A stretch of DNA of 64,000 nt from Beverwykella pulmonaria (GCA_001599595.1 BCHH01000012.1:636813-700812), one strand, 5' to 3'. Numbered from the stretch's first letter, positions 1 through 13,355 are shown. Notes: generated from the sequence alone by a model not told the origin. Program-made: numbers and translations.

Positions 1-2228
1 TCCCGCGACGCAGATCTGCGCGAATCACGCTCACATCCTCAGATCAAATGCGGGTGTCGGAGATGCTGGGTTCAACCCGACGTCATCTGGGCGAATCAGG
101 TTGTGATAAAGTGTGATAAAAGTGTGGTGCCACACGTGGTAGCTGCATGACAAAGATTGGCATGCTTGAATCGTGCTGCAGAGAGTGAGAGTGAGAGAAT
201 GGGTGTGATGTGATGTGTGCGTGAGAAAAGTCCGGAATATCGACAATGGCGTATATGCATCCGTGTGGGGAGGCGAAGAGACGGCGCAAACTCAATTGCG
301 CGTGTCGCTTCTGGCGGGTGGTAGCACAGCCGCGAATGCAAAGAAATAAGAAGCTGGAAGATACGACGGCACCCGCGGTACTCAGATAATGGACTGCGGG
401 AAGGGGAAGTCACAGCTGTATAGACAAGATGCAGGCTCACAAGAGGTATGACGTTGAAATACGGTTGACTTAGCGAGGCCGTACCGCACCTGCACGCTGA
501 TCATCCAGAGTTCGGACCCTACAAGAAGGGAAGCCGTGAACTTGAGTTCATCGATGAGGGCTTCAGGCTGGCCGTTGGTTGGCCTGGCTTTGGTGAGATG
601 AGAAATGCCCGTCTCACCAGATGTTCGCCATCAAGCGTCGTCACAATTCGCCGTCCTCGTGGCGGCCATGTGGATGTGGATGTTGGCGCCCACTCGGGCC
701 ATCGGGAGCACCAGCACTCCACACCACTCGGGACTATGGACCCTCCACTCTCCGCCAGTACGTCGGCGGCAGACATTGTCTTTTTCTAGTCGCCACCTTT
801 CACGCCTTGGTGCCTACCGAGTCAGAGTCGCTCAGCTGTCAGCAGCCATGATGCGCAAGAATCTTCGAGGTGGTCGCGCGGCCCCGCGTTTCGGAGGATG
901 CCAGGGGACCCTCAAATAGAGTTTCCTCTGCTTCGAGGTGCGCCCTGCAGCATACACCAAAAACTGGGAGCGTGAAGCAAGTGACGTGATGAACATGGTT
1001 TCTCTGCGCATAAATGCACACAGAAACTTTTCGCCTTCGCAGGTGCCATTCCTGCATGCCATGTTCGCCGCTAGGGCCCACCGGGCAACCAGTCGCCGTT
1101 TTGTCACGCTCTGAAAACGAAACTCTAAACAGTGCAGCGTGACTCAGCTCGACTCGACTCGGGATGCTGCTGAGTGCGCGGTTGGCCGAGGATGCGCTGG
1201 GGAGTTGCAGCGAGAATTCCAAGAGAACAGCGGCATGCTAGCTTTAAGCTTGCAGCCTCTCCGCCAGGCAGCGGAGAGCGGTTCCGGCAGAATGTGCGAC
1301 GGAGATCGTACTAAAGGAGTCGCTCGGTCGACGAGCCGTGACGGGTGCAGAGAGCCGACCGACAGGCCGCACGGCAGACACACGGCACACGGCAGACAAA
1401 CAGCAGATGCGCAGAGGCAGCACGACACGCGGCAACGCGTTCGCCGCGGCCCCTTCTGTAGAGTCTCTCTCCAGCCTCCAGTCTCTAGCCTCCAGCCTCA
1501 CCGGGGCATGAAATATCCGACAGCAAACGGCCTGGCCCGCCCAACCCCATTCGGCACCGCGGAGCGTAACATAACTGCCAATAAAATGAAGACCTGCACG
1601 CCACACCGGGGCCCTAACACTGTCTACCGTTGGCTGTGCCGTGCGCCAACTTGCAGGCCCACTTAGAGGCGTCGCCGGATTCGCCCCACGGCAGGGGTTG
1701 CGAGACAGCCTGCAGTGCGTGCACCCACACCCTCGTCCATGCCGTTTTCACTACGCCGACTACGGAACAATATTGCCATGCCCCGGCAAGGGCTCAGAGA
1801 AGCCTCACGCCTCAGTTCCTGCCCTCGGCCGGTGCTCCCAGTCTATCGAACCTGTTTGCTGCATCCGTACATCTCCTATATCCCCATTCACGGTCGCAGC
1901 TCCCCGCAAACGCTCTCTCTTCTCTCTTCTCAACGAATCCTTGCCCCGTCGCCGTATTCCTGCCTGTCTGCAGCAGAGCAAACCCTCACGCTGCACCCAG
2001 CGCCCTAATTAATCCCACATCAACCCCCCCCCCCCCTGGCCCTTCGTGCTCTCGGTCCGCTCCACCCTGGCCGCTACAGGCGAGCCTACCAGCGACCTGC
2101 TCTAAAGGTCCCACCACTGCCACCAGCCCGCGGCCTCGTCGCAGCGATCTTCCGCGTGCAGTCTCGATGCTGAAACGAGCCTGAAGCGAACCAAAAGCCA
2201 GCCCGCCTGCTCCTGACGATACTCTTCC
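1..2228. other. Gene-free left flank and pyrimidine-rich leader of the scaffold gene
   Basis: I see no coding region I can support here. All open frames are short, overlap each other on both strands and resemble no family. From about 1720 the plus strand becomes rich in C and T, with a run of 13 C at 2024-2036. That is common in promoters and 5' leaders of filamentous ascomycete genes, so the last 500 bases probably carry the promoter and 5' UTR of the downstream gene. This function is inference. Confidence 0.5.
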
Positions 2229-5200
2229 ATGTCGAACGGCTTCCACTCGTCTGCTGCTGGCCGTCATCCTCCCCATCAGGGCCACCGCAACCAGAAACCG
2301 CTTCAGTCCCAAGTCGAGACCAACCTCTTCGAACTCGGCCTGGTAGGAAACAAGAACCGCAAAAGGGCTTCTAAACCCCACGCATCGACCAAGCCAAAGG
2401 TCGTCGAATTTGGATTGCCTGTGGAGCACCACAGTTCTTCCAGTACTGCTCCCACCACACCTCTGAGACCTTGTCTTCGAGCTCAGACCCGCTCATGTCT
2501 TTTCTAGGAGGCTTGCGTCCGCATTCCCGCAGCTCTAACAATAAATACACCTCCTCCTCCTCCACCACTGCCCTACCCTTCGCATCACAGGCGCAAGCGC
2601 AGCGGAGCAATTCGACGCTCAATTCCACACAAGTGCCTCCGCGCTCCGCCAGAGGCATGGCGGGCGTGCTCGACATTGAGCGGTCCAGGACTCGTCGCGA
2701 GCGGACCTTCATTGGCAGCCAGTGCGCCGTTTGTGAGGAACCTCTCGAACACACGCTCCGCGGCGAGCGCATCTTGCAGCTCTCATGCGGTCATGTCTCC
2801 CATGAGGCCTGCTTCTACGAGTACATCCGCGAATTTGAATCACAGCACTGCCCGACATGCAATGCGACTCTTGGTCTAGACACAAGTCGCGGCGGCAATG
2901 TGCTCGATATTGGTAAGTGTGGCTAGTTGCCGGCTTCGTCTGCATGCTGACAGAAATCGCGTAGAAAAACTTATGCGCTCAGCGCAAGATACCAGCCAGA
3001 ATAATGGCCAACACAATGGCCAACATAATGGCCAACAAAGTAGCAGTCAGCCGGGGAGCCACAGGAGCAACCAGAATACGCCCACACCCTGGGACACCCA
3101 CACGATACAGTCTGAAGCGCAGAGCCACACACAGAGCCATGGCCGGCCACGCAACGACAGCGACCTCAGTGGGCGTTATCAGGCCCCCCACTCTACGCGG
3201 CAACGGGACAGTAGCCATAGCCGGGAGCGGATGGAATCGAGTTCGCGCCAACATTTTCGGAGCGACAGCGGTGCAACCGGCTTCACAGGCGCTGCTTCTT
3301 CAGAGGGCTATGCGGCGACGCACGATGGACGGCGGCACGATTACGACGTGCAGTCAATGGAAAGCAGCTTGAGCAGCCCCCGGGGTCTGCTGAAGAGCCC
3401 AATCCCCGCTCCGACAGTAACGGTCCGCAGCGAATTTCCCACGCTCAGCCGCTCCCGACAGCAACAGAGTTTGACGTGTTTGGTGACGATCGAAGTCGTC
3501 GAGGGAAAATGGAGAGCCGACCCGGAGGACATGCGTGGCGCGCCGCCCTTGCCGTCCATCTCGAGCGCCACCGAGAACTTTGGCCGTGCGAAATCGCCGG
3601 TACGCAGCCGACCATTGGACTCGGGATACGAATCTGCTGCGGCGCTGGACGAAATCACGGAAGACCTGCACTCGCGTGTTGACAATTGGCATGGGCTCGA
3701 CTTCTCACGGTTCGGGAAGCTGCGGCTGCATGGCCACGTACGCGTTGGGAAAGACCGCCAGTCTTGGCAGGAATTGGAATGCTACCTCTTCTCGGAGATG
3801 CTCATCTGCGTCAAGGAGAAGAAGGTGGCACCCCCCGCACAGTGGGAGGGCGCCGAACCTTCTGCCCGGAAGCCCAAGTGTACCTTGAAGGGCTCCATTC
3901 TCATCAAGAAACATCTCAACCAGGTCGAGCACTCTCCAGACGACGCGATACTAACACTGAGCCTGTCTGTCGCCGAGCTCCCTTCATTCCACCTTCAGTT
4001 CCAGAACAGGAGTCAGCTCGAGCTATGGAGACGCGCCCTGATGGACATCAGAATGGACTTCCCCCACAACAACAGGATGCCAGACTTCGACCCGGATAAC
4101 TCGGGTACAGAGGATGAGGATTTCCGAGGATCAAGACCCCAGCGCGTGTCTTCAGGCCATTCATCATACGGAGCCGCTAAATCCAATGTCACTGCACCAA
4201 CTGAATACACCAGCTCTCGCGCTGGAAGACCAGAGCCCCGGCTTGCTGGGTCCATTCACGTGCCTCTCGACATGGTCGTCGTCATTCCCGTGTCCTCATC
4301 AATGCAAGGCCTGAAGATCAACCTATTACGCGACACCCTGAAATTCCTGGTACAGAACCTTGGCGAACGTGACCGCATGGGACTGGTCACTTTTGGGTCG
4401 AGCGGTGGTGGAGTGCCCATTGTCGGGATGACCAGCAAAATGTGGAAAGATTGGCCCAAGGTTCTCGATTCCATTCGCCCTGTGGGACAGAAGAGCCTCC
4501 GCGCCGATGTGGTCGAGGGCGCAAATGTGGCCATGGACCTTCTCATGCAACGCAAATCAAACAACCCAATATCCAGCATCATGCTCATCAGCGACTCGTC
4601 CACGTCGGATGCTGAGAGCGTCGACTTTGTGGTGTCTCGGGCCGAAGCTGCAAAGTAGGTCTTCATGCGATCGCCCGCATTACTCTTTTCGTACATACTG
4701 ACTTTATGCAGGGTTGCCATCCACTCATTCGGTCTCGGACTGACTCACAAGCCAGACACCATGATTGAATTGTCCACTCGCACCAAAGCATCGTATACGT
4801 ACGTCAAGGATTGGATGATGCTGCGCGAGTGCGTGGCTGGGTGTCTAGGTTCCCTCCAGACGACCTCGCACCAAAACGTCAAGCTGAAGTTGCGCCTGCC
4901 GGAAGGGTCTCCCGCCAAATTTGTCAAGATCAGTGGTGCATTGCAAATCACGAAACGGGCCACTGGACGAGACGCTGAGGCGTCGCTGGGAGACCTCCGC
5001 TTTGGCGACAAGAGAGGTTTGTAGAACCACATCGTTACTGTGTTCGTAATGCTAATTTCGTGCAGATATTCTCGTGCAACTAGCCATATCTCCAGACACC
5101 GCCTCTCCGGAACAGCTCCCCCAGGATCCCTGGGAGACGATCGTTTCAGGGTTAGAAGCCTTGGGTGGTCCCTTGGACCAAGATGAATCTCGAAGCCTTA

Positions 5201-5934
5201 GCGTTGAGGAAGTGCCTTTGATCCAGGCTGATTTGATCTACGGGGATATCCTGAGAGACGGAACAGTGTCGCATCTACCTCGACCCTCATTATTGGCCAT
5301 CACCATTCTTCCATCTTCAAACAGAAAGAACTCCTCAGGACGCCCACCAACGCCACCAATTCCGCCCCATCCTCATGTCGTCCAACGGCGCATGGAATTG
5401 CTTACGTCTGACATGTTGACGCGTGCACTGACACTTGTCTCTCGCGGCCAGCACGAACGTGCGCATCACCTATTGAAAGAGACGAGAAGTATATTGAAAG
5501 GCCTTGGCAAAGGCGGCCTCCCACCTCTACCACCGCCCGGCCATCGACGCAACGACCCTCCAAGTACAGCAGGCAGCACCGGTCAGAACTCGCCCATCGA
5601 CGGCAGCGGCGACCGCCCCAGGACGCCTTCACCCCACGCCGAGCATCCCTTCACACCCGCTGCGGGCATCGACGTTACCACCATGCACGCGCTCGACGCC
5701 GAACTCGAATCAAGCCTGGAATGGATTAACCATCCTGCGGTCTTTGGCCGGGACTCGCGAAAGGCCGTTCTACAGGCTATTGGCGTTATTTCATCGCAAC
5801 GGGCGTACACATTTAGAACACCGTCAGAGAGCCTCTGGGCAGAGCGCATCTCAGGTGTTAAGCGCCTCTCCGAGCGCTCGCGCGACTGGCGCGAGTCTGG
5901 CGATGACACCCTGGCACTCATGGAAGAAAACTAA
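2229..5934 (+). CDS. Ste5/Far1-like scaffold protein: RING + PH-like + VWA domains
   Basis: Likely a signalling scaffold of the mating/MAPK type. Clear exons: up to 2912, 2965-4654, 4712-5016 and 5066-5934, joined in frame. Order of domains: a RING finger near residues 150-200 (CAVC, CGHVSH, CPTC); a basic, low-complexity Gln/Asn/Ser/His-rich stretch; a PH-like segment near 455-575 (FSRFGKLRLHGHV to LELWRRAL); a VWA-like domain near 640-810; and a proline-rich tail. RING-PH-VWA is the order known for yeast Ste5 and Far1. The metal site DxSxS of true VWA domains reads PVSSS, so the first Asp is lost, as expected for a binding-only VWA fold. The 5' junction is uncertain. The frame opened by the ATG at 2229 must shift to the RING frame between about 2421 and 2490; a 47-bp intron (2421-2467) would do it, giving about 1166 residues. 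A start at ATG 2495 is the alternative. Confidence 0.8.
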
Positions 5935-8900
5935 GCATCACACATTCAACGCTCCCTGTACATTATCCCACACCACACCACCACCACACCGACTACTTTT
6001 GTATGTCCATACCTTCTACAACAAACTACTTCGGCTTTGGATTTGCCTTTTGCGCATCTCGGCGACTTTCTACCGGTACTCGGGGGTTTCCATTTACGGA
6101 GGGCGTTTCACTTATTGCGCGGTCTAGCAGGCATCGCGTTTTCGTTTTCGCGTTCATGGATTTGGATGATACCACAATGTTCAGCTGTTACTATTCTTAT
6201 GTTTTGCGCAAGCGCACGCGAACACGCGATCTGGATCGGACTTTGTTTTGAATTGTTTAAAAGATACCTAGGGTAGGATGGATGGATGGTAGGTACCATC
6301 CCATATTTCCAGGTGTTGCGCACGCGTATATGTAGACGGGTTTTGAGCAATATGATTGAGTATTGTCATACACTTGCTGTGTTTTCACCTTTGTGAGCCC
6401 CCGACTCGATGCGAACAGCTGAAGTGATTTAAATGAATGATGAAGTGAAGTCCGTAGTGGGACCTAAAATAGCACCCACGGAAATCATACACAATACCAA
6501 GTGTCCCGGATTCGAGTAGTCACAATCCCCGTAGAATGGGCAAGCGAGTGGATAGTGTGCGTGCAGGTGTAGACTCAGATAGATGAATGACTAGATGCTT
6601 GGGGTGGATGGTAAGGCAGAACCTGCCGATTATGGACCAAGCAAACAAGGCTGACGACGCGCGCCTCAGCACCCCTGGGTATAATTATATGTCACCAAAG
6701 ATATGTGTTCTTTGGCAGTCTCCACTCCTTGCATGCCCAACTGCTGCAAGACTGGGTATGTACTAACTGCCATGTATATTATACATCCAATCCCAGTTGT
6801 GGTGTTGCGCCCGTACTCGCGACACGCATTATGCAAAGCCTATCCTCACGATCCACACTTGCATCCACATCTCTCGAATCGCGCCCCAGCCCCAACTTAT
6901 CGACGGGTACCAGATCATGGCGCGCAAGCATGCAGGGCCGGGGCTGGATCTTCGGTCTCCGGGCAGCCATTCAGCGGGCTACGGGCTGGGCTATCAGCGT
7001 CTGGGCATCGCGTCATAGGGCTGTTGGCGAATATCTACGGCAATGAGAAGGTCATGGCATCGAGGGTGTGGCTAGGGTGTGGAGAATCGACGTTAAGGTT
7101 AGGGGTGGAGATGCGGATGAGGATGGGGATGAGGTGAGATATGGCGTACTGTCCTACCTCATACCTAGGCCCACGTATGTTTAGGATCGCATATGTGCTG
7201 TGAGTGTGCTGGTCTTACATCTCTGTCATGTGTGAGATGTAACCCACAATGTATTTCTTCTTGCGGGCGCAGGATGGAGGCTGGCGAAGTTGTACTCGAG
7301 CATGGCTACTCACTCATACCCGTGTGTTCATGAGTGCCCTGTTCATGCAAATGCACGCATATGCACATAAGCCAAAAGACCGCTGGTCTTCTGATCAATG
7401 ATCTTCAGCCTTCTTCGTGCGACCATAAGATACCGTGTTTCGGACTCAGCTATTCGGCCAGTGAGACGAGGAGTGCAATATGAATGCACACTAAGCTGTG
7501 CTGAGAAACGCTGACTTGAGACCCGGAGAAGAGGTAGATAGAGGGTGGTTGGAAAGTTGGGTCGGGGTTTGGGTGTGCATATGCGATGCGCCGGGTGTGG
7601 CGGCCTTCCACAAGTGGTGTGGATGGGTGGAGCCCGATGTGGTGTTGACAGGTTGGTGGATGCTTGGTTGAGAAACACATGTTGGATTCATATCACCATG
7701 AAATATCGACGCCGAGAGAGTGAGAGAGAGAAAGGAATGTAAGAGATAAAGCCATTCTATCAATACTCACCTCTGTATTTGAGATACACGATCCTTCTTA
7801 CGTACCGCTCTGGGTAGGAGTTCTCAGACAGACACGCTGGCTGAACGTTGCGACGAGTACCACTGTGGCCTCTTAGCCATGTATACGATCTCCGTTTGGA
7901 CGTTGCGATGCGTACCACCATGGCTAACACGTGTACGATCCTACCTGGAGGGAGAAATGTTCCAGAATACGTTGTCGGTTTCGAAAGCGCTGGTCTATTT
8001 ATCGGTCGCGGATGGGATGTGAGCGCTGATCGAGAAAGACCATGTCGTCTCGATCTGGCAACGATGCTTCGTCGGAGAAATGCCGACTCACTTGCTGTGT
8101 TATCGTTTGAACACATTTGCAAGCGCGATACATAGACAGTGGAGCGAACACCAAAAGTCGCGCAACCGCGAACCTCCTCGCTGGGACTTGCAAACGCAAA
8201 TGCGTGTTCAGTGCCTCCTCACCACTTCGAGTCACGAAACATCTCACCTCGTATCCGTCTGGCTGCAGGAACGTCACCCACCTCGTGGTTGGCTTCGGGA
8301 CGGAGGCCGCTGGCCGTCTGACCACATGGCTAGGCTCATCTCCAGCGTATCGCTGCTCATTCGATGGAGCAGGGATGGGCGAGATGCAGATGCAATCCTC
8401 CGGGTCCTCAATGAACGAACGATAAGGTGAGAGTTGGGTTGAGGAAGAGGCTGAGCGCTCAGAATTGATTGATCAATAGACTGAGGCGCGTAGAATGTCG
8501 CAGACCAGAGCGTGAACCTCGGATGGCAAGCCAAAATCAGGCGCGATTCGAGAAGCGATGAAGAACAGAAGCATGAGTCGATAGAAGGATCGCACATCCT
8601 ACCGTTGCACCCGAAGCAGGGAAGGCATGCCCGGACGAGGCCTCGCAGCCGCCTGCCTGTCCTTATTGCGGTCGAATAATTTCGAGGGAAGGTGCAAGGA
8701 AGGCCACTGGAAGCCCTTCGCTTCGAAACGGGTTACGGCTCCAGCCACACTAATATTCAATACATCCACCCACTATTCCTGTGTATTGAACCCAACGTCG
8801 TCTAGGCCGTCGTGGGACGGCGACACACTTGTCGAGATGAAAAGTCCGTCTGCTTCTTCGGTCCCACTCTGTTGGGATTGCATCCCCACCTCCCGCCTTC

Positions 8901-10797
8901 CCTGAACGCGAGCCCTCTGCAGTAGTCCGCGTTCCAACTATTTGATTTTCCTCTTTCCTTTTTGCACGTGGGAACACACACCGGCCATTCGTTCTACACC
9001 AACCTGTCCCAATCCACCGCGTTGGCATCTTCCTGCTTTTTCCGTCGATATCAGATCATAATGCATCGGATCACATCAGATCACGACGAATTGCTTTTAG
9101 CGATCGCCAACGAACCTAGACAGCGTCCAAATCCCCAAAGTGGCAATTCAAGCGTAGCGTGATATTATTATATTTGTGGGCGGGATGGCCGTTGGTGCTA
9201 GCGTTTGGAGTGGAAACGGAAACGTCACTGTCACACGCAGATGTCGGTACTGAGGGTTTCGAATCCCGCGCTGCCTGCCGACTGGTGCACTGTCGGGGAG
9301 CGGGGCAGGAACATACACAGTAGAGATGTACCAAGGAAGCGAAGGGGGATGGATCCGTGTATTATACGAATTTACCCATCAAGCAGGAGAAAGGAAAAGG
9401 TGGATTTTGTCACATCCCTATTTTGAACAATTCTCAGTTCTCGGTTCTCAATTTCTCGTGACAAGCTCCTCCCGCCTTGGGTCGAGAACAGGCAGAAACC
9501 ACGACGCTAACTCGGATACAAATACTCCGAATCTGACCCTCCACCTCCACATTTCACAGGCTCGCAGCGGTCATCGCCCATCTCTGGGACCGCCATTTTG
9601 CATCACGCCAGACGGCACGAGGCAGGGGAGGTGGGAACTGACATTGTATCGCACGACAGCGGGCTGGACATCAAACGCGACTTGCCGGGATCGTCTGCAC
9701 TTCCCCTTGCACCATCACAGTCGGTACGTACAGCACAACTCAACATCCAGGGACTTGCTTGTTCTTTTTAATATGATCGAGGCACAGGCGTCAATGTGAC
9801 ATTTCCACAACAGTGGGACGGAAGATAGAGCGAGCAAGGAAGAGTGAAAACCTCGAACAAAAAAGAAATTTCAGGCTGCAGTGGGGCAGCCAATTCTCCA
9901 ATTCTTCGACTCAGGATTTCTATATTGGGCACTTCGGGTCTGACCGAACGCCATTAAGATCTTCTAACATAGGGGGGGATGATGGATCCGGGGATGCGGT
10001 TCTGCCTTCCATGACTCGAGCGCGAAACTGAGGGTCACACCAGCCTCAGGCATCTGTGGCCAAAAGTTCAATTCCACCGCAGCAGCGAGATGCTGAAACA
10101 CGACTCTGAATGCGAAGACGGCATCTCCAGTCTAGACTCTTTCTCGCTACACAATGGCAGGAACATTCAACAGTATCTGCAAGATCATCTCGATACAGCG
10201 ATCATTCTACACTAGGTGCAGAATGTCAAGGCAAGAATAGCGTGAACAAGCAAAACCTCTAAGACTGCATCTTGGTTTCTCGCTAACTGCATGCAGGTAC
10301 ATATCTGCAGCTTCGTCTCTATGCAGCAATATGTAGTTCTGCTGTCAACCTGTCAGAACAAAATTAGTAAAAAACAAGCAAAGCGCATATACGAGACGTG
10401 GGAACACTGCAGCCTCAGACGTGCCGACAGCCAACGGCAATTTTTCATCAAGTGTAATTGTGGGTCAAATGGTCTAGCTGGAAAAAGGCTCCTGCAAAAA
10501 GGATAAATGTATCGTGACCTGCCAGTAACAGTGAGAAGCGAGACTAGACGAGTCTACCACACAGAGAGATCCATTGTGGACTGTGTTTGGGCCTAACAGT
10601 CTTTGTTCATAACTTCGTACTCGTGTATCCTCCAATGGTGCCTCGATGCCAGGGTGTTTTTGGCGTGCAGCTGGGAGAAAAAATGTGAGATATTGTTACA
10701 AGTGTTAATACACGTGATAGAGTATGGCAGTCTCTACCAACGATCTGAGTCTCGTTGCTGCCTAAAAGTAGCAGCAAACCGATCCACTGTTGTCTTG
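5935..10797. other. 4.9-kb gene-free interval between two convergent genes
   Basis: No family-like protein is visible on either strand. The interval lies between the 3' ends of the scaffold gene and OMA1, so it needs to hold two terminators but no promoter for those genes. It contains a GGAT microsatellite near 6276-6290, a GA-rich tract near 7716-7736, and two diverged related stretches at about 7915-7990 and 8230-8330. A long non-coding transcript or a small secreted-protein gene with several introns cannot be excluded. Confidence 0.4.
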
Positions 10798-12119
10798 TTA
10801 GCTGCCTTCCACTGTTTGCACAATTATGATATTACCGAAGCTCATTGTGGAATGGCACTCTGACATTTGCTGCTTCTCGATGGCTTCAGGGAGCCTGTTG
10901 TATACATGAGCACGTGTAGTGTTCCTTGCGAAGGGGATACAGACCATTCCCGAATTTTTGCTTCCCGATTATGATTCGAAGGATGAGTGGACAGAATTTG
11001 TGGTGGGGCTGTTTGTCCTGATTTTTCCATTCGGGCCCAGAATTCCATTGCGGCCTCCGGGTTGTAACAGCCTTGTGCCATCATTACTATTTTCAATTAG
11101 ACATCATGAAGGAGGAAGAGGGAAGGTAGCCTACGTAGGCCGATGTAGTCTGCTTCAGCCTATTGTAAGTTAGTTGAGCATAAGGTTGAGATTGGGAGCC
11201 ACAACCTCTTGTTTCCTACTTCCAGGCCAGGAAAGGAAAAGATCGAGAAGGAGCTTGCTTGAGTACAATGAAAAGTCGAACATAGCTAGGGTACCGATGC
11301 CGAGTAAGACGAGCGGAGCACGACTCATACTTTCCCTGTGTGATCAATCAGCAGTCAAGTAACGACACGATAGTAGAGAATAGTAATACTTACGCAGAAT
11401 GGTGCGCAACAACATGCGCAATCTCATGCCCAAGTACAGCAGCAATGCCATCCTCGCCCCTGCAAAGCGGCAGAATACCAGTGAAAACAAACACTTTGCC
11501 ACTACCATCTGTCAGTACCAATCCGTCTAACTACCTCGCTTCCAACATATCCCCTTCAGGCGATCTTACCCCGGAATCACAAAAGCATTCTGCTGGTTCG
11601 GATCGTCAATGACATGGACCTCCCACTCCACATCATGCAACCCCGCTGCCTTCGCGAACGGCAACAGCCTCTCCAGCACCATTTTCACCTGCTGCACGCG
11701 TGGATCCCAGTCCGGCAGAAATTGGCCCTTGTACGCCTGTATTATCTCTTCCATCGACTGCTTCCCGACGTAAGCTTCGAGTGTAGGTGATATCATGTTG
11801 AAGCGGCGACGTCCAGAGATCTGTTTATATAACGCAACTATTAGCAAGTGTCCATCCAAAAAGGTTTGCACAGTTTAGGTGTACGTACAGGCACCTCCTC
11901 CAAATGGTATACATAAAAGCCTCCAGCTCCCGCAGTGATGATGCCAACGTCCCGGTAGAATGTCGGCCTTGCAGCCCATCTCACGAACAGGTTTGAGGCA
12001 TTCTGGAAACGTGAATACTGTGGTCGCCGGCTGCCGAAGCGGACCTGTCTATAGGCGCGGGTTTGAGTATGCTGCTTGAGATACTGCAACGCTCGGAGAC
12101 CTGGTCCCCAGCGGAACAT
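10798..12119 (-). CDS. OMA1: OMA1 mitochondrial metalloendopeptidase (M48)
   Basis: Stress-activated zinc protease of the inner mitochondrial membrane. Seven exons join in frame: 12119-11889, 11820-11570, 11501-11394, 11335-11206, 11159-11135, 11086-10945 and 10894-10798, giving 327 residues. The N-terminus is Arg-rich and lacks acidic residues, fitting a mitochondrial presequence, followed by a hydrophobic stretch near residues 58-70 (DVGIITAGAGGFYVYHL). The zinc motif HEIAH is at residues 186-190, and the third ligand is in EADYIGLLMMAQGCY, the usual OMA1 signature. The C-terminal THPSNHNR..KIREWLPEA is also family-typical. The length matches fungal OMA1. Exon 5 is only 25 bp. An in-frame upstream ATG at 12296 exists, but 12119 gives the expected presequence. 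The last intron (10944-10895) is easily missed: reading through it gives a false C-terminus ending at 10842. Confidence 0.92.
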
Positions 12120-12733
12120 TGTGGCCGAGTGTTGGGCGGGCGTGGAGCTTGTGAGGTCTGAGCAGTGCGGGCGGTCAGCGGGAATGCCAAGACTATTTGG
12201 GGCAATCACGTGTGGAAGGCTCTTGGAAAAACCCTGGGAGATAATGTCGCACAATTGTTCCTTCTGCCTTCCTTCCGGATCCTTCGAGGACCACACATTA
12301 TCTCATTTTACATACAGTATCTCACATGATACTCGCGTTAACATAAAGGCTGGCACCTGTTCATGGCTCTACTTGGTTCGAGTTAAAAGAACACCTCGTT
12401 TTGTACGAAGTCTATCCTTCAACACCAAAATGCCAACCCACTAGCAGCAACGGTTTAATTGAGCTTGGATAACTATCTGCGAGAATATTCAAGCGCTTAT
12501 TCCCAGCAGGTCTTCCCAGAGAAAACATGGGGGACTTTTATTGCAGGTATACAGCAAGAGAGGAGATCCCGTGAATGCGAATAGTTATATTCCTACAACG
12601 TTACTCGGAGCCACTCTAGGAATTATCTCTGAAGTAGTATATTTCGAACAGGAGGATGATAAATTCTTTTGCACTATTTACATTAAGGAAGGACAAAAAC
12701 CTCCCGCAGACAACGCCATTACCTAAGCCCCTC
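12120..12733. other. Interval between the OMA1 5' end and the DUF4360 3' end
   Basis: It should hold the OMA1 promoter on its left side and the terminator of the DUF4360 gene on its right. The short open frames at 12541-12895 overlap each other and the 3' end of the DUF4360 gene and have no family resemblance. I identify no specific site. Confidence 0.4.
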
Positions 12734-13355
12734 CTAACACTTCCTCCATACCAAGTTCCACGTCGCGCTCTTAACGTTATAAGTACCATCAGCACCCGAG
12801 ATCACTGGACGGACGTTGACGTTCAATATTCCTGGGTTGCCATCATCGCCTGTGCATTTGGAGAACTTGGGCTCGTTGGTGGATTGGCGGATTGAGAATG
12901 AGTCGCGGATCTCTGGACCAGCACAAGTAATGTGTCCGGCGAGTGTACTCTATCATACTTTGTTAGCCATCCATCTAGCTCATTCAGTGTCGTGGGACTT
13001 GACTAACAGTTTCCGCAGCCTTATCACTCCAGTAGATTTGCGTGTAAGTATCCAGCTGTGTTCCCGGCTTCAGTGTAATGTCACCCGAATATGTTACGGC
13101 CTGGACGGCGACCTGCCAGCCCTGGCTTCCTCCTGTTGACTGTACGTGGATCTCGCAGTTGTCTGTTGAGTCGCCGGACAGTTGGCTGAAGGTAAAGCTC
13201 GCGCTATCGCCCAGAAAGCCTGTGGACGACTTCACTGAACCGGAGTCATTGGGACATCCTGAGCCGGAGATCTTGAGCGATGTGATTTTTGGTGATACAC
13301 TAGGCGCAGTGGCGATAACGGCAGGTACAAGAGCGAAGAGGAGTGTGGAGCGCAT
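12734..13355 (-). CDS. Secreted DUF4360 protein
   Basis: Function unknown; this is a fungal secreted family. Two exons, 13355-13008 and 12949-12734, give 187 residues. The N-terminus (MRSTLLFALVPAVIATAPS) is a signal peptide. Family marks seen are SGSGCPNDSGSV near the start, an even spread of Cys pairs, a middle part rich in Ser/Thr and aromatic residues, and the C-terminal GTYNVKSATWNLVWRKC. The intron begins GTTAGT and ends ATAG. The length is normal for the family. The ATG at 13355 is chosen because it gives the signal peptide directly. No neighbour suggests a shared pathway. Confidence 0.85.

Noticed and set aside
6703..7137. 144-codon plus-strand frame
   Set aside because: Overlaps two other open frames, is low in protein-like texture and has no family match.
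9240..9280. tRNA B-box-like GTTTCGAATCCC
   Set aside because: No matching A box or cloverleaf arms could be found around it.
12120..12296. Upstream in-frame extension of OMA1 to an ATG at 12296
   Set aside because: The extension has no presequence character, while ATG 12119 starts a typical Arg-rich mitochondrial presequence.
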